Assembly: GCA_023700825.1 (NCBI GenBank)
Contig: JAMPYE010000135.1
Coordinates: 1-9,740, forward strand
Reading direction: 5' to 3'
Length of the DNA: 9,740 bases
DNA from: Thermoanaerobaculia bacterium
GTDB taxonomy: Bacteria > Acidobacteriota > Thermoanaerobaculia > Gp7-AA8
Position numbers and translations under genes: made by a program
Notes under the pieces: model-generated
What the model saw: the letters and a program-made list of their open reading frames with translations, nothing else
Database searches by the model: none
What the model was told of the DNA's origin: nothing
Shown here: in pieces, positions 1 to 6,544 of the stretch
Numbering within the stretch: position 1 is the stretch's first letter
How the letters are laid out: every line of letters begins with the position of its first letter

Positions 1-2
1 CT

Positions 3-1094
3 GGTCAACGCTTCCATGAACGCGACGAGATCGTCGACCTCGGTGTCGGTCAGCAGGAGCGGCCGGATGCCGCCGGCGAGGAAGTCGTTCACGGGGTTGC
101 CTTCCTTCGTGACGCCGCCGTTGTTGTAGTGGACGATCACGTCCTTGAGCGTGGCGAGGCTGCCATCGTGCATGTAAGGCGCCGTCACCGCGACATTGCG
201 AAGAGTCGGCGTCTTGAACGAGCCGAGGTCGTCGAGCCCCTTCGTGACCGCGAAGCGGCCGAGCTCGGAGGTCTTCTTGTCGGACAAAACCTTCTTGTCG
301 ACTTCCGACAGCGTCGCCTTCGCTTTCAGAAATTCGCTCGCCAGTCTCGGAACCTCCGGCTGGATGTCGTTGATGCCGACGCCGACGTTGTGGAACCTGT
401 TGTCGGTGAAGAGCGCGGTCGTCTGCTCGACGACGTGGCACGACACACAGCGCCCCTTGTTGACGAACAGGTCGAAGCCGCGCTTCTGCGCGTCGGTGAG
501 CGCATTCGTCTTGCCGCCGAAATAGTAGTGGTCGAACGGGCTGTCGCCCGAGATCTTCGTCCGCTCGAACGCCGCGATCGCCTGCGTGACTTCCTTCATC
601 GTGATCGCGCTCGCGTCCTTGCCGAACACCGCCTTGAACGCCTTCGTGTACTCGGGATCGCTGCGGACGATCTTCAGGATCGGCGTGTGGTCCTTGAGCC
701 CCATCTCGATCGGATTCACGAACGGATGCTGCGCCTGGTCCTCGAGATCGACCGAACGGCCGTCCCAGAACTGCGCCTTGAAGTAGGCGGAGTTCACCAC
801 GGTCGGGGCATTGCGCGTGCCCCGGAGCTTCTTGATCCCCTCCGAGGTCTTCAGCGGGCTGTCGGTGAACGCCTTGTCCGCCGCGTGACAGGTGGCGCAA
901 GCCACGTCGCCCGTGGAGCTGAACCGCTTGTCGTTGAACAGCTTGTCTCCGAGCGCGATCTTCTCCGGCGTCTGCGGGTTGTTCGCCGGCGCCTCGAGCG
1001 CCGGCAGACCGAGCGGCGGCGACGTTCCCGGCGAAGCGCCGAGCGCCACGCCTGCCAGCACGATCAGCACGGCTCCGTAAAGCAGGTGTTTCAT
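3..1094 (-). CDS. Dihaem cytochrome c peroxidase / MauG-family protein, C-terminus cut by window edge
   Basis: The frame starts at ATG 1094 and stays open to the left edge, giving 364 residues with no stop. Residues 1-20 are a signal peptide (K2, then a hydrophobic stretch ending ALGA), so the protein is periplasmic. Two haem c sites are visible, CATCH at 66-70 and CVSCH at 216-220. Family blocks follow the usual order: FWDGR (109-113), LEDQA (117-121), NPIEM (127-131), FHNVGV (234-239), APYMHDG (305-311) and HYNNGG (322-327). Q120 and E130 match the Gln and Glu conserved near the peroxidatic haem. Known members reduce H2O2 to water with electrons from small cytochromes or quinol; MauG relatives oxidise protein residues instead. 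The end (DLVAFMEALT) is the usual family ending, so only a few residues should be missing. ATG 1094 overlaps the regulator's stop in ATGA and is preceded by a strong Shine-Dalgarno. Peroxidase is the likelier activity, but MauG-like chemistry is not excluded. Confidence 0.93.
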   Translation of the reverse strand, partial: MKHLLYGAVLIVLAGVALGASPGTSPPLGLPALEAPANNPQTPEKIALGDKLFNDKRFSSTGDVACATCHAADKAFTDSPLKTSEGIKKLRGTRNAPTVVNSAYFKAQFWDGRSVDLEDQAQHPFVNPIEMGLKDHTPILKIVRSDPEYTKAFKAVFGKDASAITMKEVTQAIAAFERTKISGDSPFDHYYFGGKTNALTDAQKRGFDLFVNKGRCVSCHVVEQTTALFTDNRFHNVGVGINDIQPEVPRLASEFLKAKATLSEVDKKVLSDKKTSELGRFAVTKGLDDLGSFKTPTLRNVAVTAPYMHDGSLATLKDVIVHYNNGGVTKEGNPVNDFLAGGIRPLLLTDTEVDDLVAFMEALT

Positions 1095-1579
1095 TCTGAA
1101 TCCTCCTTTCGCGATTGGGCACTGCAGCGGCGACAGAGCCCGCGCAACTGGACCCTGAAGTCGTGGACTTCGAATCCGAACCCGGATGTATCGGGAACGG
1201 GAAGGCGATCGAGCCGGGTGTCCGAGATGTCGATCATCGCCTCGCACTCCATGCAAACCAGGTGATGATGCAGGTCGGTGCGGTTGTCGTACCGCGAGGC
1301 GCTGCCGGGATGACAGGCCTTGCCGATCACGCCGACGCGAACGAGTTGCTCGAGCGTTCGGTAGGTCGTCGTTCGCGAGATGCCCGGCATGCGGGCAGCG
1401 ACAACCGCGTGGATCTCGTCGGCTTTCGGGTGGTCAGGCAGTTCGAGGAGCGCCTCGATGACGACCTGGCGCTGGATGGTGAGCTTCAGCCCGGTCGCGC
1501 GACAGCGCTCCTGAATCGATTCGCGGCGATTTTCGAGTTCCCTTTCGCCTCGCTTCCTTCCGCTCGCAGATGGACGCAT
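1091..1579 (-). CDS. perR: Fur-family peroxide regulator, PerR type
   Basis: This 162-residue protein has the Fur fold: an N-terminal winged helix (about 22-90, with TTTYRTLEQL near 70-79 as the recognition region) and a dimerisation domain. Two CxxC pairs, C109/C112 and C149/C152, form the structural zinc site. The five regulatory-metal ligands of Bacillus subtilis PerR (H37, D85, H91, H93, D104) match H50, D98, H104, H106 and D117 at identical spacing from the first zinc cysteine. Aspartate at the last position, not Fur's glutamate, supports peroxide sensing by iron-catalysed histidine oxidation. Metal-loaded PerR is known to repress peroxide defence genes, and here the next gene is a peroxidase sharing an ATGA overlap. 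ATG 1579 is the only candidate start before the conserved fold; the first 20 residues are a basic, unconserved tail. No clear Shine-Dalgarno precedes it. Autorepression through the palindrome at 1616-1632 is likely. The symbol rests on residue matching from memory, not alignment. Confidence 0.88.
   Translation of the reverse strand: MRPSASGRKRGERELENRRESIQERCRATGLKLTIQRQVVIEALLELPDHPKADEIHAVVAARMPGISRTTTYRTLEQLVRVGVIGKACHPGSASRYDNRTDLHHHLVCMECEAMIDISDTRLDRLPVPDTSGFGFEVHDFRVQLRGLCRRCSAQSRKEDSE
1101..1108 (-). promoter_or_regulatory. Strong ribosome binding site of the peroxidase gene
   Basis: The minus strand reads AAGGAGGA, a near-perfect anti-16S match, with a 6-base spacer to ATG 1094. It lies inside the last codons of the regulator gene. 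This fixes the peroxidase start and suggests the enzyme is translated more strongly than its regulator, which has no obvious Shine-Dalgarno. Confidence 0.8.
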
Positions 1580-1599
1580 GTGGCGGTTCCAGCGCCGCC

Positions 1600-1628
1600 A
1601 ATCTATGGCCGGTGCAACCTTGTTGCAA
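1600..1628 (-). promoter_or_regulatory. Possible sigma-70 promoter of the regulator-peroxidase operon
   Basis: On the minus strand TTGCAA (1628-1623) and TAGATT (1605-1600) are separated by exactly 17 bases; each matches the sigma-70 consensus at four of six positions. Transcription would start near 1593, leaving a leader of only about 14 bases before ATG 1579. The -35 box lies in the middle of the palindrome, a normal arrangement for repression. Matches of this quality also occur by chance. Confidence 0.4.
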
Positions 1629-1632
1629 GGTT
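1616..1632. promoter_or_regulatory. Palindromic operator candidate upstream of the PerR-like gene
   Basis: A perfect 7-3-7 inverted repeat, AACCTTG-ttg-CAAGGTT, has its near end 36 bases upstream of ATG 1579 and covers the proposed -35 hexamer. Its size and place suit a repressor site for the adjacent Fur-family protein. The sequence differs from the AT-rich Bacillus PerR box but contains TTGCAA; I recall TTGCA-type half-sites for Fur/PerR homologues of GC-rich bacteria such as actinomycete CatR, not checked. A terminator is unlikely because the stem is short and no T-run follows. Confidence 0.55.
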
Positions 1633-1677
1633 AAGTGAACATTCTGGGCGTGCGCGTTCGAACCCCGGGCACGGCCA

Positions 1678-2808
1678 TCAAGCACCGATCATCGAGAGCA
1701 CGTTTTCCGCGACCGTGCGGGCCGCATCGGGCCTGCCGAGCGCTCGCGATCGCGCCCGCATCGCGGCGAGCCGCCCCGGGTCGGCGAGCAGGCGGTCGAT
1801 CTTCCAGCCGATCGCCGGGAGGTTGTTCGCGCGAATTGCGGCGCCCTGCTCGAGCAGGTGATCCGAGTTGCGCTCTTCCTGTCCCGGAATCGGATTCACG
1901 ATCACGACCGCCAGCCCCTTCGCGAGCGCCTCCGAGGTCGTCAGGCCGCCCGGCTTCCCGACGAGCAGGTCCGCCGCGCTCATGAACGCGTCCATCTCGC
2001 GCGTAAAGCCGACGAGGTCGACGCGCACGTTCCGCGGCGCTGCCTTCGCGACGACCGCACGGAGACGTTCGCGCAGTTCCTCGTTGCGGCCGCAGATGAC
2101 GACGACCTGCGCCCGATGCTCGAGGCGACAGAGCGCGGTGACCAGGTGCTCCACCGGCCCGACGCCGAAGCCGCCCGCGGAGACGAGAATCGTCGTGCGG
2201 TCGGGATCGAGGCCGAGATGCAGTCTCGTCGTTCGAGCGTCGGCCGCGGCCGCGAACTTCGGGTCGATCGGGATCCCGCTCACCGTGATCCGCTCCGGGG
2301 CGATCCCGATCGCCGACAGGTGCGCGCGCGTCTCGTCGATCGCGACGAAGTAGCGGTCGGCGTTGGCCGAAAGCCACATCGCGTGAACGTCGAAATCGGT
2401 GACGACGATCGCGAGCTTCGTCTCGATCTTCTCCTTCGACTTCAGCCACGACACCAGGCTTCCCGGAAGGAAGTGAGTGCAGACGATCGCGTCGGGCTCG
2501 AACTCGTGCATCAGCTTCACGAGCCGTCTCGTGTTGAGCCTCTCGAACGCCTGCCTCAGCTTCTCGTTCTTCCACGGCTCGTCGAGCCGGTCGTAGAGCC
2601 AGCCGAGCACCTCGGGCGTGCGGTTCACCATCTCGAGGTAAGCGTCCGCGTAGAGCCTGCGAAACACCGAGCTCGTCGACTGGAGCGCGTCGTGATGGCG
2701 CACCACGGCATCGGGCGCCGCCGTCCGGAATGCCGCTTCCAGCGCCTCGGCCGCCCGTACGTGGCCGGCCCCCGCGGAGGCGGAAAACACGAGGATGCGC
2801 TTCGTCAT
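1678..2808 (-). CDS. MGDG synthase/UgtP-like GT28 glycosyltransferase
   Basis: The 376-residue protein matches the plant MGDG synthase and bacterial UgtP (diacylglycerol glucosyltransferase) family in length and order. The N-terminal acceptor domain begins with a Rossmann strand and SAGAGH loop (11-16) and contains THFLPGSLVSWL (111-122) and VVTDFDVHAMW (135-145). GIPIDPKF (178-185) links to the GT28 C-terminal domain, whose nucleotide-sugar signature is GKPGGLTTSEALAKG (284-298), followed by PIPGQEERN (306-314). Known members are membrane-associated cytoplasmic enzymes that move galactose or glucose from UDP-sugar to diacylglycerol. No signal peptide or membrane helix is seen. The sugar and acceptor cannot be read from sequence. 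ATG 2808 follows the hydrolase stop by 10 bases with only a weak GAGAG ribosome site overlapping that stop, so the two are probably co-transcribed and perhaps translationally linked. A 98-base gap separates it from the downstream regulator, which seems to have its own promoter. Confidence 0.9.
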   Translation of the reverse strand: MTKRILVFSASAGAGHVRAAEALEAAFRTAAPDAVVRHHDALQSTSSVFRRLYADAYLEMVNRTPEVLGWLYDRLDEPWKNEKLRQAFERLNTRRLVKLMHEFEPDAIVCTHFLPGSLVSWLKSKEKIETKLAIVVTDFDVHAMWLSANADRYFVAIDETRAHLSAIGIAPERITVSGIPIDPKFAAAADARTTRLHLGLDPDRTTILVSAGGFGVGPVEHLVTALCRLEHRAQVVVICGRNEELRERLRAVVAKAAPRNVRVDLVGFTREMDAFMSAADLLVGKPGGLTTSEALAKGLAVVIVNPIPGQEERNSDHLLEQGAAIRANNLPAIGWKIDRLLADPGRLAAMRARSRALGRPDAARTVAENVLSMIGA

Positions 2809-2818
2809 CGGTCGACTC

Positions 2819-4354
2819 TCACTTCGAGCTCGCCGTCGTCACGATGTGCCACTTCGGCCGCGCCCAGCTCTCGCGCAGCGCGGCCTCGGTCGTGCGCGTC
2901 GCGGCTCGGCTCCGTTCGGAGCCGTCGAGAAACAGGACGAAGTCGAACTGCGGCCTCCCTCGCGCCGCCTCGCGGCTCCACTGCCGGACGATCTCGTTAG
3001 GCGGCACGATTCTCCGCCCCGCGAGCTCGTGCATCTCGAGCGCGAGCCCGCCCATCCCCTCTCCCGGCTCGTACGCCTTGAAGACGAGCTCCGAGCAGAC
3101 GAGCTCGTCGTCCGAGACGAAGTCGAACTCGAAGTCGTAGGGCCTCCCCGCGTAGCCGAACGCACGAGCGATCGCGATCGCCCTCTCGCGCACCGTCAGG
3201 CGCGGCCGCAGGACGCCGAGCGCATCGGCGGCGGCGGAGTGCTCGAGCGAGGTGAAACTGACTCCTTCTCCGATCGCCTCGACGACGCGTCGCGGATCGC
3301 CGTGCTCGCGCGTTCCCGACAGCTTCCATGCCTCCGGGTAGCGCGCGGCGAGGAGCCGCTCCAGATCGCCGCTCGTCTCCCCTTGTGACTTCACCCACTC
3401 CTTCGTCGCGGGATCGTCGAACATCGCGCGCCGCTCGTCGGCCGTGCCGACGTAGAGCGCGACGTGCGTCCAGTAGCCCGGAAGGCCGATGTTCGACAGG
3501 TACCATTCGCGCCGCTCGAACATCACGTCGCCGGGGCGCAGCAACGGCTGGATCGACCCGATGAGCTCCTTCGAGATCAGCGCGACTCCCTCGCGATAGA
3601 CGCGCGTGTCGCCCATCCACGACGCGACGCCCGTCTGCACCGGGAGCCAGCTGGCCCCACCGGTCTCCTTCACGACCTGCAGCGCGTTCTTCGCGGTGAG
3701 CAGCGGGCCCGCCCCCTTGCCGGCTTCGTAGATCGCCGTCCTGTCCTCGTCGATGGCCGTGAGAAGCCCGGTGTCGCCACCGTCGTAGAAGTGCCTGATC
3801 GCGTCGAACGCCGCGAACTCACTCGCGATCGCGACGTTGAGGAACCGGAACTTGAAGCGGGACCAGGTTCCCGCGTCGACTCCGAGGTCCGGAACGGCGT
3901 CGTTGAGCAGTACCTGGTAGCCCGGGTTCCTGTCGGCGCGCTCGATGAGCTCGAGGGCGTTGCGGTACTCGGCGAGAAACGCGGCGTACATCACGAGGAA
4001 CGAGCTGCGCTCCTCAGCGCGCGACAGCTTGTGGAAATCGGCGTGGAACGCGCGGATCGACTCGAGCGCGAGCTGGTAGTCGAGCACGCTTCTCCAGATC
4101 GCGCGCACCTCGGCGCGCTGCTCGGGAGTCAGCGGAAGCGGCTCCTTCTGCGCGGTTGCGGGAAACAGGTCGCGGCGCGTGTCGGCGTAGTCGACGAGCT
4201 CGCGGAGCCCGTCCCGGTATACGAGCAGCGAGCCCGCATCGCCCTTCTGGCAATCCTCGCGCGCGGCTCCGGAGAGTCTGGCCAGCGAGACGCGTTGAGC
4301 GTCCGCCCCGAGTGACACGATGAGGAGAAGTAATGCTGACGCGAATGCGCGCAT
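2819..4354 (-). CDS. Exported YiiX/YebB-like (permuted NlpC/P60, C92-type) cysteine hydrolase
   Basis: With ATG 4354 the protein has 511 residues. Residues 1-19 are a signal peptide (R2, hydrophobic core, GADA). The next ~250 residues are largely alpha-helical by composition and I do not recognise them. The catalytic domain starts near 270: RPGDVMFER (273-281), then YWTHVALYVG with the likely catalytic histidine H297, VEAIGEG (358-364, E359 a possible third residue), and DELVCSELVFKAY with the likely nucleophile C420. The His-before-Cys order marks the circularly permuted NlpC/P60 group. Relatives cleave amide or ester bonds in cell-wall peptides or lipids; the substrate here is unknown, and periplasmic action is inferred from the signal peptide. 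The frame extends 19 codons upstream to 4411, but ATG 4354 was chosen for its AGAGGAAG ribosome site and immediate signal peptide. The neighbouring glycolipid-type glycosyltransferase hints at an envelope-lipid substrate, as inference only. Confidence 0.82.
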   Translation of the reverse strand: MRAFASALLLLIVSLGADAQRVSLARLSGAAREDCQKGDAGSLLVYRDGLRELVDYADTRRDLFPATAQKEPLPLTPEQRAEVRAIWRSVLDYQLALESIRAFHADFHKLSRAEERSSFLVMYAAFLAEYRNALELIERADRNPGYQVLLNDAVPDLGVDAGTWSRFKFRFLNVAIASEFAAFDAIRHFYDGGDTGLLTAIDEDRTAIYEAGKGAGPLLTAKNALQVVKETGGASWLPVQTGVASWMGDTRVYREGVALISKELIGSIQPLLRPGDVMFERREWYLSNIGLPGYWTHVALYVGTADERRAMFDDPATKEWVKSQGETSGDLERLLAARYPEAWKLSGTREHGDPRRVVEAIGEGVSFTSLEHSAAADALGVLRPRLTVRERAIAIARAFGYAGRPYDFEFDFVSDDELVCSELVFKAYEPGEGMGGLALEMHELAGRRIVPPNEIVRQWSREAARGRPQFDFVLFLDGSERSRAATRTTEAALRESWARPKWHIVTTASSK

Positions 4355-4360
4355 GGATTG

Positions 4361-4368
4361 CTTCCTCT
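4361..4368 (-). promoter_or_regulatory. Ribosome binding site deciding the hydrolase start
   Basis: AGAGGAAG on the minus strand lies 6 bases before ATG 4354. It selects this start over the upstream in-frame ATG at 4411, and the chosen start puts the signal peptide at the very N-terminus. Confidence 0.7.
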
Positions 4369-4386
4369 GGTTCGAGTGTGCGGGCG

Positions 4387-4395
4387 ATATTAGCA
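4387..4395 (-). promoter_or_regulatory. Possible extended -10 promoter element for the hydrolase-glycosyltransferase pair
   Basis: The minus strand reads TGCTAATAT, an extended -10 (TGn) joined to a 4/6 match to TATAAT, about 33 bases before ATG 4354. No convincing -35 box stands 16-18 bases upstream, which extended -10 promoters can tolerate. It is one of the few AT-rich spots in this gap. Confidence 0.35.
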
Positions 4396-4440
4396 GGTGA
4401 CGGGCCGGCACGGGTTCACTTGCAGTCGACGAGCGCGCGC

Positions 4441-4531
4441 GCTATCCGGCCCGCGGAGCCGGATGGCGGAGCGCAAATGCCCCATGTGGACGCAGGCACT
4501 CCCGCCTGCGCCACACACCAGCCTGTGGTGT
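4441..4531. repeat. Three tandem short inverted repeats in the intergenic gap
   Basis: Three perfect stem-loops lie in about 90 bases. ATCCGGC/GCCGGAT (4444-4464) has a 7-base loop and extends to 10 pairs with one G-U on the plus strand. CGCAGGC/GCCTGCG (4491-4510) has a 6-base loop. ACACCA/TGGTGT (4515-4531) has a 5-base loop. They lie 60-150 bases downstream of the nonaheme cytochrome stop and upstream of the hydrolase. No T-run follows any stem on either strand, so they are not canonical intrinsic terminators. They could help Rho termination, protect the mRNA 3' end, or regulate the next transcript. Confidence 0.5.
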
Positions 4532-4590
4532 CATCCCGCTCCGTGGCACGACCGTGGATTCAGCAGGCTCCCGCGACCCGCTCGTTTCCC

Positions 4591-6528
4591 CTACGGTCTA
4601 ACTGGTCTTCGGCGGTGCTTGTCGAAAACCGTGACGCTCACGGTTGCGAGGTTCGAGTCGAGCGCGGTGTCGCGTGCGGCGACGGTGAACGAGTCCTCCC
4701 CCGAGAATCCGGGATCGGGTCGATAGGTCATCGTCGTTCCGCTGATTCCGGCGCTCCCGTGCTTCGGCTTGTTCACGATTCGGTACGCGAGGGCGTCACC
4801 GTCGAGATCGCTCGCGACGATCGACGCCTTGCCCTCACCATCCTCCGAGGCGTGAATCTGCGCGGCGCTGACCGAGGGCGCGCGATTCTTCGTCGCGCTC
4901 TCGCTGTCCGGGCCGCTGTGGCACGAATAGCAGCCCACCCTGTAGCCACGCCACCAGGTCTTCGTGCCGTACTTCGTGGGAAGGTTCCGGTTCGCGAGCA
5001 TCGCGGAAAGCGGGCCCCCGCGATAGTCGACACCATGACAGCCCGTGCAACCTGACCTGCCCGCCTTTTCGTGTCCGCTGACCCAACTCGCCCCGGTCGG
5101 ATGCATTCCGTGCGGTCCGCCGGTCGTTGACGTCGGCACGCTCGCGTGGCAGGCGGAGCACTCGCCGATCACCCCCGGAGATCCGCTGATCGCGATGCTC
5201 TGGCCGTCGTCGTTCGCCTTGCGGCTCGGAGCGATTGCATGTGGCGCTCCGTGACACGCGGGGCAGAACAGACCGCCATGCCCGCGCGACGTGCGAAACA
5301 GCGAGCTGCCGGCAACGGGCGAGTTGGCGTTCGCCGAGAACGTCGTGTTTGAAGGAACCCGGTAGTGGCCGGGCGCATCGAAGGCGCTCTCGTAACGAAG
5401 CTCGCCGCTGTTCGCCGTCTCGGTGCCGGTGTGGCAGTTGCCGCACGACGGCTCGTCGAGCCAGCCGCGGCGCGACGTGCCCGCGAGCTCGGCGAGCGTG
5501 CCGTGGCACTGCTGGCAGTCCATCGAATAGGCTCCGTCGGACTTCCCCGCGCTTCCCATCGCGTCGCGAAGACAGCGAGTGTTCGCGCCGGGGTGACAGA
5601 GGTAGCAGGAGTCTCTCGAAGTCGACTCCCCGAGGGGCTGCGACGTCGCGAGATCGACGACGAGCGCATGCCCTCCGTGCATCGCACGAGTCAGCGGTGG
5701 TACGCCGCTGACTCCGTCCATGCCGAGAGCATTCGTCGCGTGGCACTTCGCGCAGAGAATCGGCGTTCCCTGGGTCGCCGTTGCCTCGAGCCCCTCGCTC
5801 CGATACCCGACTGCCGCGAGCGCCGCGACGAACGACGCTCGCCGTCCTTCGAGCTCGTCGTGAAGCCGGAGGATGTTCAGGCGGGAATCGCGCTGCGCCG
5901 AGGGGTCGCTCGCCCAGCCCGACGACGGCTTCGCCGCGGAATTGCTTCCCGTGGCGTGGCAGGTTCCGCAGCTGACCTCGTCGGAGACCGGCAGGGAGAT
6001 CTCGGTCGTCGCAAGAACGCTGCCGCCGGCGTCACGCGCCGTCAGGCGCATCATCGGAAACGCGTTGCCCGCGCCCGAGTCGTCGATCGGCGTGATCGGG
6101 ATCCCTTCGGCGTCGAACCGCGACGACGCCGTATCGAACACCATCGCCTGCGGCGTGTTCGCCGCTCCCGGCATCTTCATTCCGGCAAGGCCGGTATCGA
6201 CCGGCAGGGTCACCCCGAAGATTGCCGGCGCGAAGTTCCAGAAGTTCGTCTTCCCCGCCGAAGTCGTGTTGATCGATCCGCCCGCGTCCGCCACAGCCTC
6301 GTACGTCACGGTGATCTGTCCCGGACTCCTGACGAGCTTGCCCGATGGGTCGATCAACTGAGCGTGGATCGTGTTGTACGGCGGCAGGATCGCCATCAGC
6401 GAGTAGTCGCCGTCCATGCAGTGCATCCCGAGCTCGCTCCAGCCGACGAGCCGATGGCCCGCAGCGGTAGCCGACGCCGAGATCAGAAAGGTGACGAGCA
6501 CGAAGCCGGGAACGCGGAGCTGCGACAT
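4591..6528 (-). CDS. Exported nonaheme c-type cytochrome with C-terminal cadherin/Ig-like domain
   Basis: From ATG 6528 the protein has 645 residues. A signal peptide (about 1-23: R5, hydrophobic core, ATAA) directs export, and there is no lipobox cysteine. Residues 28-180 form a haem-free N-terminal domain opening with GWSELGMHCMD (29-39), which I recall from other large multihaem proteins. Nine CxxCH motifs follow, with first cysteines at 187, 259, 308, 338, 362, 422, 457, 494 and 533. The third sits in CYLCHPGANTRCL (308-320), with an extra C319. Residues about 550-635 read as a cadherin/bacterial Ig-like domain, with a possible calcium-binding DLDGD (574-578). The tail is basic (KHRRRPVRP), with no sorting signal. 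Such cytochromes carry electrons across the periplasm or at the cell surface; partner and acceptor are unknown. The frame continues 44 codons upstream, but ATG 6528 directly begins the signal peptide and follows GGAGG by 11 bases. Confidence 0.88.
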   Translation of the reverse strand: MSQLRVPGFVLVTFLISASATAAGHRLVGWSELGMHCMDGDYSLMAILPPYNTIHAQLIDPSGKLVRSPGQITVTYEAVADAGGSINTTSAGKTNFWNFAPAIFGVTLPVDTGLAGMKMPGAANTPQAMVFDTASSRFDAEGIPITPIDDSGAGNAFPMMRLTARDAGGSVLATTEISLPVSDEVSCGTCHATGSNSAAKPSSGWASDPSAQRDSRLNILRLHDELEGRRASFVAALAAVGYRSEGLEATATQGTPILCAKCHATNALGMDGVSGVPPLTRAMHGGHALVVDLATSQPLGESTSRDSCYLCHPGANTRCLRDAMGSAGKSDGAYSMDCQQCHGTLAELAGTSRRGWLDEPSCGNCHTGTETANSGELRYESAFDAPGHYRVPSNTTFSANANSPVAGSSLFRTSRGHGGLFCPACHGAPHAIAPSRKANDDGQSIAISGSPGVIGECSACHASVPTSTTGGPHGMHPTGASWVSGHEKAGRSGCTGCHGVDYRGGPLSAMLANRNLPTKYGTKTWWRGYRVGCYSCHSGPDSESATKNRAPSVSAAQIHASEDGEGKASIVASDLDGDALAYRIVNKPKHGSAGISGTTMTYRPDPGFSGEDSFTVAARDTALDSNLATVSVTVFDKHRRRPVRP

Positions 6529-6539
6529 GGTTGAACGGG

Positions 6540-6544
6540 CCTCC
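6540..6544 (-). promoter_or_regulatory. Ribosome binding site of the nonaheme cytochrome gene
   Basis: GGAGG on the minus strand lies 11 bases before ATG 6528, slightly further than ideal. It overlaps another in-frame ATG at 6546, which is therefore unlikely to be the start. Confidence 0.5.

Noticed and set aside
129..1265. Long plus-strand frame antisense to the peroxidase and regulator
   Set aside because: It is extremely rich in arginine, leucine and aspartate, with no motif or ribosome site, and the opposite strand carries complete conserved families. It is a by-product of high GC at third codon positions.
1656..1663. GTTCGAAC, resembling a tRNA T-loop, followed by a CCA further along
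   Set aside because: The flanking five bases on each side cannot pair as a T-stem on either strand, the distance to CCA is two bases short, and no anticodon or D arm is present.
1631..2575. Minus-strand frame of 314 codons overlapping the glycosyltransferase in another frame
   Set aside because: Arg/Gly/Asp-rich shadow with no domain, fully inside a gene with conserved GT28 motifs.
1858..3000. Plus-strand frame of 380 codons antisense to the glycosyltransferase
   Set aside because: Low-complexity Arg/Asp/Leu composition and no recognisable domain; it mirrors the conserved glycosyltransferase.
4687..4918. Cytochrome C-terminal domain as a PEP-CTERM or similar sorting tail
   Set aside because: There is no terminal hydrophobic helix or PEP-like motif; the chain ends in a short basic tail after an Ig/cadherin-like fold.
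5365..6534. Plus-strand frame of 389 codons antisense to the nonaheme cytochrome
   Set aside because: The minus strand shows nine CxxCH motifs and a signal peptide, while this frame has only Arg/Ala-rich shadow composition.
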